64,000 bases of DNA, from NCBI RefSeq assembly GCF_030285365.1, contig NZ_JASVDS010000001.1:620001-684000 (forward strand), in the 5' to 3' direction. The position numbers and the translations under genes were made by a program. Every line of letters begins with the position of its first letter. Positions within the stretch are counted from its first letter, which is position 1. Below the pieces are notes generated by a model, which was not told the origin of the DNA, did not search any database, and was given only the letters and a program-made list of their open reading frames with translations. The stretch is from Roseateles subflavus (GTDB lineage: Bacteria; Pseudomonadota; Gammaproteobacteria; Burkholderiales; Burkholderiaceae_C). Of this stretch, positions 51,663 to 58,210 are shown one piece after another.

Positions 51663-52385
51663 ATGGACCTGACCTCTGCCGCCTTCTGGATCGCCCTGCT
51701 CAAGATCATCTGGGTGAACATCCTGCTGTCCGGCGACAACGCCGTGGTGATCGCCCTTGCGGCGCGCAACCTGCCGGCCCATCAGCAGAAGAAGGCCATC
51801 TTCGCCGGCAGCGGCGCCGCCATCGTGCTGCGGGTGGTGCTGACGCTCTTTGCCGTCAGCCTGCTGCAGTTTCCCTACCTCAAGCTCGTCGGTTCGCTGC
51901 TGCTGCTGTGGATCGGCGTGCAGCTGCTGGCCGGTGACGACGAGGGCGACGACGTGAAGGCGGGCAGCAGCCTGATGGCCGCGGTGCGCACCATCCTGGT
52001 CGCGGACCTCGTGATGAGCCTGGACAACGTCATCGCCGTGGCCGCTGCCGCCAACAGCGCGCCGGAGCAGGCCCGGACCCTGCTGCTGATCCTGGGCCTG
52101 GGCCTGTCGATCCCCTTGATCATCTTCGGCAGCACGCTGCTGCTGAAGCTGATGCAGAACTATCCCTTCATCATCACGCTGGGCGCTGCCCTGCTCGGCT
52201 TTGTCGCCGGCGAGATGGCGGTGACGGACCTTGCCATCCACGACTGGTTCGAGGCTCACATGCACGGCCTGGACTACGCTGTGAGCATCACCTGCGCCGT
52301 GGGCGTCGTGGCGGTGGGCACGGCCCTGGCGCGTCGTGCGCGGCGTGCCGGCCTCGATGAAGCAGAGGATGGCGCCGGCTCCTGA
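51663..52385 (+). CDS. TerC/YjbE-family membrane protein (copy 1)
   Basis: A 240-residue protein with about seven membrane segments. Conserved acidic membrane motifs for metal binding: NILLSGDNAVVIALA (about 20-34) and DLVMSLDNVIAVAAA (about 116-130). YjbE/TerC proteins are putative Mn or Ca exporters, or help export metalloenzymes. Divergent paralogue of the next gene (55 bp gap). The leader was checked for a yybP-ykoY manganese riboswitch and none was seen. Confidence 0.9.
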   Translation: MDLTSAAFWIALLKIIWVNILLSGDNAVVIALAARNLPAHQQKKAIFAGSGAAIVLRVVLTLFAVSLLQFPYLKLVGSLLLLWIGVQLLAGDDEGDDVKAGSSLMAAVRTILVADLVMSLDNVIAVAAAANSAPEQARTLLLILGLGLSIPLIIFGSTLLLKLMQNYPFIITLGAALLGFVAGEMAVTDLAIHDWFEAHMHGLDYAVSITCAVGVVAVGTALARRARRAGLDEAEDGAGS

Positions 52386-52440
52386 TCGCCCCGCTGGCGG
52401 CCCGAACCACTAAGATCACTCCCTAGTACCTGACGCACGC

Positions 52441-53172
52441 ATGGATTCCTTCCTGACCCCCGATTTCTGGCTGGCCGTGGCCCAGATCATCATGATCGAC
52501 ATCCTCCTTGGGGGGGACAACGCCGTGGTGATCGCCCTGGCCTGTCGCAAGCTGCCGGACGCGCAGCGCCGCCAGGGCATTCTGTGGGGCACCGTCGGGG
52601 CCATCCTGCTGCGCGTGGTGCTGATCTTCTTCGCCCTGACCCTGCTGCAGATTCCCTATCTGAAGATCGCCGGTGCCGCGCTGCTGCTGTGGATCGGCAT
52701 CAAGCTGATGCTGCCCGAGGATGAAGGCGGGCACGAGATCCAGGCCAGCGACCGCCTCTGGGCGGCCGTCAAGACCGTCATCGTGGCGGACTTCGTGATG
52801 AGTCTGGACAACGTCATCGCGATTGCCGGTGCCGCCGAGTCGGCGGGTGAGGGCAACGAGATGGTGCTCGTCGTGCTGGGCCTGCTGGTGTCGATCCCCA
52901 TCATCGTGTGGGGCAGCCAGCTGGTCATCAAGCTCATGGATCGCTTCCCGCTCGTGATCACCCTCGGCGCCATGCTGCTGGGCTGGATCGCCGGCAGCAT
53001 GGCCATTGACGACCCCGCGCTGCTGCAGGTCCTGCCCCATGAGGTGCCCAGCAAGCCGGGCGCGACGCCTTCCGTGCCGGCCTGGATGCAGTACCTCAGC
53101 GGTGCCGTTGGCGCCGTGCTGGTTCTGGTCAGCGGGAAGTGGCTGGCACATCGCCGCGCCGCGACGGCCTGA
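52441..53172 (+). CDS. TerC/YjbE-family membrane protein (copy 2)
   Basis: A 243-residue paralogue of the preceding gene: DILLGGDNAVVIALACRKL and DFVMSLDNVIAIAGAA carry the same acidic membrane motifs, but the C-terminus differs and has an extra polar insertion (about 200-215). Tandem copies suggest specialisation for different metals or a two-subunit transporter. The ATG follows ACGCACGC with no clear ribosome-binding site, so translation may depend on the upstream gene or a leaderless message. Confidence 0.9.
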   Translation: MDSFLTPDFWLAVAQIIMIDILLGGDNAVVIALACRKLPDAQRRQGILWGTVGAILLRVVLIFFALTLLQIPYLKIAGAALLLWIGIKLMLPEDEGGHEIQASDRLWAAVKTVIVADFVMSLDNVIAIAGAAESAGEGNEMVLVVLGLLVSIPIIVWGSQLVIKLMDRFPLVITLGAMLLGWIAGSMAIDDPALLQVLPHEVPSKPGATPSVPAWMQYLSGAVGAVLVLVSGKWLAHRRAATA

Positions 53173-53190
53173 CCCCCGAGAGAGCCTGCC

Positions 53191-54309
53191 TTGAACCAGC
53201 CCAGCTTCTTCCAGCGTTGGTTCGGCAGCCGCAAGCCGCAGGGGGTGGACTCGCCCGAGGCGCTGGCAGCATCCTCGCCGACCGTGGGCCGGCTCCCCGC
53301 TGCCGGCGTGCCGGCTGCGGTGGCCTCGGCCGCGCTGCCTGCACCGTCCCCGGAGTTCAGCGCCCGGTTCGAGCTCGGCGACGAAATCGGCCGCGGGGCC
53401 ATGGCCATCGTCTACAAGGCCACGGATCGCCGCAGCGGCCAGCAGCTGGCGGTCAAGCGCCTGGCCCTGCAACGCGAGTTCTCCCAGGAGGACCTGGCCG
53501 ACGTCCGCGCCCGCTTCATGCGCGAGGCGCGGGCTGCCTCCCACCTGCACCATCCGGACATCCTGCGGGTCCTGGATGCAGGCGAGGCGGATGGCGACAC
53601 CTGGATCGCCATGGAGTACGTGCTGGGCCGCGATCTCAGTCACTTCACCCGGCCCGCGGAGCTGCTGCCGGTGGCCGAGGTGCTGGCCCTCGTGGCGCGG
53701 CTGGCGCGTGCCCTGCACTACGCCCACAGCCACGGCGTCGTGCACCGGGACATCAAGCCGGCGAACATCATGCTGGACCGCGTCAGCCACAGCGTGAAGC
53801 TGATGGACTTCGGCATCGCGCGCATTGCCGATGGCAGCCGCACACGGACGGGCCTGGTGCTCGGCACGCCTTCATTCATGTCGCCGGAGCAGCTGGCGGG
53901 TCTGCATGTGGACGGCCGCAGCGACCTCTATTCACTGGGCGTTCTCCTCTTCCAGCTGCTCACGGGGCATCTGCCGCACCAGGCGGAGTCCATGGCCAAG
54001 CTGATGTACCGCATCGCCAACGAAGTGCCGCCGGACGTGCGCAACTTCCGGCCGGATCTCCCCGAGGCGCTGGCCCTGGTGCTGGCGCTGGCCCTCGAGA
54101 AGCGCCCGGAGCTGCGTTACCCGAACGGCGAGCAGTTCGCGCAGGATCTCGAAGCCGTCCTGCAGGCGCTGCCCCACGAGCCCGCGCCGCCCCTGCAGGC
54201 GTCGGAAACCCCGCCTGGTACCGAGGCATTCGCACAAACACTGCGCCTCAGTGGCCAGGATCCGGTGCAGAATGCCGCCTCCCAGCCACCGAAAGATTCC
54301 CAAGCATGA
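53191..54309 (+). CDS. Eukaryotic-like Ser/Thr protein kinase
   Basis: A 372-residue cytoplasmic kinase. A Pro/Ala-rich tail (1-50) precedes the kinase domain (about 56-325): glycine loop DEIGRGAMAIVYKA, Lys in LAVKRL, catalytic HRDIKPANIM, DFGIARI and activation-segment TPSFMSPEQLAG. The C-terminal 50 residues are disordered; there is no membrane helix or PASTA domain. TTG 53191 is the start (GAGAG upstream). Its stop overlaps the PP2C gene start by 4 bp. The kinase, phosphatase and FHA protein form a likely phospho-signalling unit. Confidence 0.93.
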   Translation: MNQPSFFQRWFGSRKPQGVDSPEALAASSPTVGRLPAAGVPAAVASAALPAPSPEFSARFELGDEIGRGAMAIVYKATDRRSGQQLAVKRLALQREFSQEDLADVRARFMREARAASHLHHPDILRVLDAGEADGDTWIAMEYVLGRDLSHFTRPAELLPVAEVLALVARLARALHYAHSHGVVHRDIKPANIMLDRVSHSVKLMDFGIARIADGSRTRTGLVLGTPSFMSPEQLAGLHVDGRSDLYSLGVLLFQLLTGHLPHQAESMAKLMYRIANEVPPDVRNFRPDLPEALALVLALALEKRPELRYPNGEQFAQDLEAVLQALPHEPAPPLQASETPPGTEAFAQTLRLSGQDPVQNAASQPPKDSQA

Positions 54310-55094
54310 GTCTGGAGTTCTTCAGCGCGACCGATGTCGGCCGAGCCCGTGACAACAACGAGGACTCCGTCGCCGTGGACGAAGCGGCCCAGCTGGCCGT
54401 GCTGGCGGACGGCATGGGGGGTTACAACGCGGGCGAAGTCGCCAGCCAGATGCTCACGAGCTTCATCAAGTCCGAGCTGGGGCGCTGGCTGCGCGAAGGC
54501 GGGGCCGCCGCGCCGGTCCCGGACGTCAAGCGTGCCATGGACATCTGCGTGGACAACGCCAACCGCGCCATCTTCAACGCCGCCAACACCAACCCCCGGT
54601 ACGCCGGCATGGGCACCACGCTCGTGCTGTCGGTGTTCCGCGGGGAGACCCTGCTGCTGGGCCATGTGGGGGACTCCCGGGCCTACCGCCTGCGCGGCGG
54701 CCAGCTGACCCAGCTCACCCGCGACCACTCCCTGCTCCAGGAGCAGCTCGATGCCGGCCTGCTGACCCCGGAGGAGGCGGTGTTCTCCAGCAACAAGAAT
54801 TTGGTGACCCGTGCTGTCGGCGTCGAGGACACGGTGCTGCTGGAACTGCATGAGCACGAAGTCCAGCCCGGCGACCTCTTCCTGATGTGCTCCGACGGCC
54901 TCTCCGACATGCTGGATGACGCTGCCCTGGCACAGTTGCTGCTTCGCAATGCCTCGTTGTCCGAAACGACCCTGTCCCTCATTGACGCGGCCAATGACAT
55001 GGGCGGCAAGGATAATATTGCGATCGTCCTGGCTCGGGCCGAGGGGCGCTCCAAAGCGGGCGCTCGGCCATGGTGGCCTTTCGGACGCAAGTGA
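54306..55094 (+). CDS. PP2C-family Ser/Thr protein phosphatase
   Basis: A 262-residue Stp1-like phosphatase. Metal-binding acidic motifs are VGRARDNNEDSV (about 11-22), VLADGMGGYNAGEVAS (about 33-48), LLLGHVGDSRAYRL and CSDGLSDML, with a final GGKDNIAIVLA. It reverses Ser/Thr phosphorylation by the kinase encoded directly before it (4-bp overlap). Confidence 0.94.
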   Translation: MSLEFFSATDVGRARDNNEDSVAVDEAAQLAVLADGMGGYNAGEVASQMLTSFIKSELGRWLREGGAAAPVPDVKRAMDICVDNANRAIFNAANTNPRYAGMGTTLVLSVFRGETLLLGHVGDSRAYRLRGGQLTQLTRDHSLLQEQLDAGLLTPEEAVFSSNKNLVTRAVGVEDTVLLELHEHEVQPGDLFLMCSDGLSDMLDDAALAQLLLRNASLSETTLSLIDAANDMGGKDNIAIVLARAEGRSKAGARPWWPFGRK

Positions 55095-55173
55095 GTGACT
55101 GCTTACCCGGCAGCAGGCATTTGAGACAATGCAGCAGGCTCCGGCCTGGAAGCAAATAGATTTGAGGTCAACA

Positions 55174-55827
55174 ATGGGCAAGCTGGTGGTTTCGCTCGAC
55201 GGCGTGGTGATCAAGGAAGTCCAGGTCACCAAGGACAAGACCACGCTCGGTCGTCGCCCCTACAACGACATCGTCATCGACAACCTGGCGGTCAGCGGCG
55301 AGCATGCCGTGCTGCAGATGGTCGGGGCGGATGTCTTCATCGAGGACCTCAACTCCACCAACGGCACCTACATCAACGGCAAGGCCATCAAGAAGCAATT
55401 GCTGGCCAACAACGATGTGGTGGAGGTCGGCAAGTACAAGATCCGGTATCTGGTCGAGGAAAACGCCGACTACGAGAAGACCATGATCCTGAAGCCGGGG
55501 GCGACGTCGCCGACCGGCTTCGGCCTGCCCTCCGGCTTCGGCAGCATGCCGACGGCCGCGAACACCAACCCGGCCTCCATCAAGGTGCTCAACGGCGCGG
55601 CGGCGGGCCGCGAGGTGAGCCTGACCAAGGTCGTCACCACCGTGGGCAAGCCGGGGGTGCAGGTGGCTTCCATCACCAAGCGCCCCAGCGGCTATGTGCT
55701 GGCCCACGTGGAAGGGCATGCCCGCCCGACCATCAACGGCGGCCCCCTCGTGGGCGAATCCATCGCCCTCAAGAGCGGCGATGTGATCGAGCTGGCCGGC
55801 ACCCAGATGCAGTTCCTGCAGGCCTGA
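55174..55827 (+). CDS. FHA-domain protein
   Basis: A 217-residue protein. The first FHA domain (about 5-95) has the phosphothreonine-binding set TLGRRPYNDIVIDN, VSGEHA and DLNSTNGTYINGKAIK. A linker rich in Gly/Phe/Pro (about 108-135) joins a second FHA-like fold (about 138-215) that lacks some of the motif residues. It probably docks substrates of the neighbouring kinase. ATG 55174 follows a GAGGTCAACA site. Confidence 0.93.
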   Translation: MGKLVVSLDGVVIKEVQVTKDKTTLGRRPYNDIVIDNLAVSGEHAVLQMVGADVFIEDLNSTNGTYINGKAIKKQLLANNDVVEVGKYKIRYLVEENADYEKTMILKPGATSPTGFGLPSGFGSMPTAANTNPASIKVLNGAAAGREVSLTKVVTTVGKPGVQVASITKRPSGYVLAHVEGHARPTINGGPLVGESIALKSGDVIELAGTQMQFLQA

Positions 55828-56062
55828 GCGGCGCTGCCGGCAGGCGCGGGCCCGTGAGTCAGGCCTGGCCGACGGGTGGCCGTGCAGGAGTTCACGGCCC
55901 TGTCGACTGCAATCGTCACCCGTCCATTTAGCCGGCTGAATCGGGACTTCGGCGCTACCCAGGCTCGAACCCCCGGCGTACATTGCCAGCACCCGATCCC
56001 GCACTGAAGCCGGCCTAGACCGCCGAGGCGGGATCCCCGCGTGCCCCTGCCTTGAGTCCTCC

Positions 56063-56839
56063 ATGAACATCCGCGTCCTGGGCTGTTCCGGCGCCATTGC
56101 CGCCGGCTACAAGACCACCGCCTTCCTGCTCGATGACGACGTCCTGATCGACGCAGGCACCGGCGTGGGCGACCTGGAACTGGCGGCCCTGGCCCGGATC
56201 GACCACATTCTGGTCAGTCATTCCCATCTCGACCACGTCCTGGGCATTCCCCTGTTGGCGGACTCCGTGATGCGTCTGCGGATGCAGGCGGGCCGCCCGC
56301 CCATCCAGGTGCATGCCCTGCCCGAGACGCTCGAGGCGCTGCGCCAGCACCTCTTCAACGGGGTCATCTGGCCCGACTTCACCCGGCTGCCGGACCCGGA
56401 ACGCCCGGCCCTGCAGCTGCGGCCGCTGGCCATCGGCGAGCGACGCACCTTTGGTCGCCGCACGGTCGAAGTGCTGAGCGCTTCCCACACCGTCCCGGCC
56501 TGCGGCTTTGCCGTCGACGGCGGCGAGGCGGGGCACTGGGTCTTCACCGGTGACACCGGCCCGAACCCCGCCCTGTGGGCACGGCTGGCCCAGATCAAAG
56601 TGGCCCAACTCGTCATTGAGACCGCGTTCGGCGACGATGAGTGCGAATTGGCGCGTATTTCACAGCATTTGTGCCCACGTTCGCTGGCGCTTGAGCTGCG
56701 CCAGCTGTCTCAGCCGGCCGAGGTGTTCATCACCCATATCAAGCCGGGCGAGATCGAGCCGGTCATGCAGGCCATCCATGCACTGGATGAGCGCCACCGC
56801 GTCACGGCCCTGTACGCCGGGCAGCTGATGCAGCTGTGA
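56063..56839 (+). CDS. MBL-fold phosphodiesterase-like protein
   Basis: A 258-residue metallo-beta-lactamase-fold hydrolase with ILVSHSHLDHVLGIPLL (metal motif HxHxDH, about 49-65), TGDTGPN (about 162) and ITHIKPGE (about 228). The pattern matches class II cyclic-nucleotide phosphodiesterases (CpdA/PDE II type of fungi and bacteria). cAMP or cGMP hydrolysis is plausible but not proven. It follows the kinase-phosphatase-FHA genes after a 235-bp gap with no recognised gene or clear terminator, and ends before a strong terminator. Confidence 0.82.
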   Translation: MNIRVLGCSGAIAAGYKTTAFLLDDDVLIDAGTGVGDLELAALARIDHILVSHSHLDHVLGIPLLADSVMRLRMQAGRPPIQVHALPETLEALRQHLFNGVIWPDFTRLPDPERPALQLRPLAIGERRTFGRRTVEVLSASHTVPACGFAVDGGEAGHWVFTGDTGPNPALWARLAQIKVAQLVIETAFGDDECELARISQHLCPRSLALELRQLSQPAEVFITHIKPGEIEPVMQAIHALDERHRVTALYAGQLMQL

Positions 56840-56866
56840 GCCGGTGCTCGTCGCCCTCCGGCGACC

Positions 56867-56891
56867 GGCCGGCCTCGCCGGCCTTCCTTTT
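56867..56891 (+). terminator. Intrinsic terminator after the MBL phosphodiesterase-like gene
   Basis: GGCCGGC-CTC-GCCGGCC followed by TTCCTTTT, 27 bp past the stop codon. A 7-bp GC stem and T-rich tail. Confidence 0.8.
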
Positions 56892-56931
56892 CCCGACAGA
56901 CCTCCGCCCGACAAACTCCCGCCCGACAGAC
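56892..56931 (+). repeat. Three 10-bp direct repeats at 15-bp period
   Basis: CCCGACARAC occurs at 56892, 56907 and 56922 (A, A and G differing at one position). The exact 15-bp period is between 1.4 helical turns and a codon-multiple, and the block lies just behind the terminator, upstream of the pilin promoter. Function unknown; it could bind a regulator cooperatively or be simple-sequence drift. Confidence 0.6.
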
Positions 56932-57065
56932 GCTCGATGGCCGCCCACCGGGTGTCCTGATCGGGTGTCGCGCATGTCCGGCGGGCGCGTTTCCTGGAGT
57001 CGCGCGGCGAAGGCCTGACCGCCGCGCTGCGAGGCTGAGCGCTCGCCGGGGCGGGTGGGGTCTGG

Positions 57066-57092
57066 AGACGTTGCTTACCTTCTGCAACGTCT
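57066..57092. promoter_or_regulatory. Perfect 9-bp inverted repeat upstream of pilin promoter
   Basis: AGACGTTGC and GCAACGTCT pair exactly around a 9-nt loop. No T-run follows, so it is more like an operator or a cruciform than a terminator. It ends 4 bp before the first CTGAC-N7-GTCAG dyad. Confidence 0.7.
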
Positions 57093-57096
57093 GGCG

Positions 57097-57113
57097 CTGA
57101 CGATTTTTGTCAG
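57097..57113. promoter_or_regulatory. Candidate enhancer dyad 1 (CTGAC-N7-GTCAG)
   Basis: CTGAC (57097-57101) and GTCAG (57109-57113) form a perfect dyad with 7-bp spacer. The identical arrangement recurs 51 bp downstream. The position about 130 bp upstream of a sigma-54 promoter suits an enhancer-binding protein such as PilR. Confidence 0.7.
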
Positions 57114-57147
57114 CGATCGGGCGACTCGACCAATCGCGCCAACTGGA

Positions 57148-57164
57148 CTGACAAAATTGGTCAG
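57148..57164. promoter_or_regulatory. Candidate enhancer dyad 2 (CTGAC-N7-GTCAG)
   Basis: CTGAC (57148-57152) and GTCAG (57160-57164), same half-sites and spacer length as dyad 1. The 51-bp centre-to-centre distance is close to five helical turns, so both sites face the same side of DNA, as needed for cooperative binding. Confidence 0.7.
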
Positions 57165-57216
57165 TTCAAGGGCTAACGAGCGTGACATTTCCCCGCTGAA
57201 CCGCACAATGGCTGGC

Positions 57217-57232
57217 TGGCACGACCCCTGCA
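57217..57232 (+). promoter_or_regulatory. Sigma-54 promoter of the pilin genes
   Basis: TGGCACGACCCCTGCA matches the -24/-12 consensus TGGCAC-N5-TTGCA with a single mismatch (C for T at the -12 start). It lies 50 bp upstream of the pilA ATG (57282), with room for an untranslated leader. Type IV pilin genes of many proteobacteria use this sigma-54/PilR arrangement. Confidence 0.93.
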
Positions 57233-57281
57233 TCCAGGGGGGCTGTCCCAACCCCTCTTTCATTGCTCGTAGGAGTTTTAT

Positions 57282-57692
57282 ATGAAGCGCGTCCAACAAG
57301 GTTTCACCCTGATCGAACTGATGATCGTCGTGGCGATCATCGGCATTCTGGCTGCCGTCGCTCTGCCGGCTTACCAGGACTACATGGCCAAGTCGCAAGT
57401 GACCGCCGGCCTGGCTGAAATCACCCCGGGCAAGACCCAGTTCGAAGTCCGCGTCAACGAAGCCAAGTCCATCACTGGCGCCGCTGACATCGGCCTGCAA
57501 GCCACCACGACCCGTTGCAACGTCACCACGACGTACACCCCGGCCACCGGCGCCGGCACGATCGTCTGCGGCGTGAAGGGCAACCCCAAGGTCAACGGCA
57601 CCACCGTGACCCTGACCCGTTCCACCGCTGGCGCCTGGACCTGCTCCACCCCCGCCGCGCTGAACGCCAAGTACAAGCCCAACGGCTGCTGA
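57282..57692 (+). CDS. pilA: Type IV pilin (PilA-like) 1
   Basis: A 136-residue major-pilin-type protein. Short basic leader MKRVQQG, then the class IVa signature [27 protein letters not shown] with Phe at mature position 1 and Glu5. Prepilin peptidase should cut after Gly7. A globular domain with four Cys (57527-region: RCNVTT, IVCG, WTCST, PNGC) ends in a Cys-bounded loop. The strong AGGAG ribosome-binding site and sigma-54 promoter suit high expression. Confidence 0.95.
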   Translation: MKRVQQGFTLIELMIVVAIIGILAAVALPAYQDYMAKSQVTAGLAEITPGKTQFEVRVNEAKSITGAADIGLQATTTRCNVTTTYTPATGAGTIVCGVKGNPKVNGTTVTLTRSTAGAWTCSTPAALNAKYKPNGC

Positions 57693-57719
57693 TCCACTGC
57701 TTTCGCAGTAGGATGACGA

Positions 57720-57746
57720 AGCCCCGGCATGTCCGGGGCTTTTTTT
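57720..57746 (+). terminator. Intrinsic terminator between the two pilin genes
   Basis: AGCCCCGG-CATGT-CCGGGGCT followed by six T, 27 bp past the pilA stop. An 8-bp stem. Partial read-through would lower expression of pilin 2 and the following genes relative to pilA. Confidence 0.92.
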
Positions 57747-57779
57747 ATAGACGTGACAGTGTTCTGGCAGGAGGTGACC

Positions 57780-58208
57780 ATGCGCGAACAACGAGGATTC
57801 ACCCTGATCGAGCTGATGATCGTCGTGGCCATTCTCGGGATCCTGGCCGCCATCGCGTTCCCGGTCTACCAGGACTACGCCGGCAAGGCTGCCGTGAGTG
57901 CGGGCATGTCCGACATCCGGCCCGGCATCCAGAACTACGAGATCCTGCTCAACGAGCATCGGCCTGACACCGACTTCGTGCCGGCCAACCTGGGACTGCA
58001 GGGCGTGACCCCCAACTGCTCTGACATTGCTGTCGTCGCTCCCGAATCGACCGGCAACGCCGATCCCGCCATCACCTGCACGATCAAGGGCACGCCGGGC
58101 GTCACCGGCAAGAAGATCCTGTACAGCCGCAACTCCAGCGGTGTCTGGGCCTGCAAGTCTGACGCCGAAGCCAGGTTCTACAAGCCCGCTGGGTGCGCAT
58201 CGCTCTGA
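57780..58208 (+). CDS. Type IV pilin-like protein 2
   Basis: A 142-residue second pilin. Leader MREQRG then [31 protein letters not shown]. The globular part diverges from pilin 1 but keeps four Cys ([25 protein letters not shown]) and the closing YKPxGC. Unlike pilin 1 it has four residues after the last Cys pair position (CASL), leaving a Ser near the C-terminus, the place where some pilins are glycosylated. ATG 57780 follows GGAGGTGACC, a strong ribosome-binding site. It could be a minor pilin, a variant major pilin or a species-specific subunit. The GT-C-like gene starts 2 bp later. Confidence 0.93.
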   Translation: MREQRGFTLIELMIVVAILGILAAIAFPVYQDYAGKAAVSAGMSDIRPGIQNYEILLNEHRPDTDFVPANLGLQGVTPNCSDIAVVAPESTGNADPAITCTIKGTPGVTGKKILYSRNSSGVWACKSDAEARFYKPAGCASL

Positions 58209-58210
58209 AC

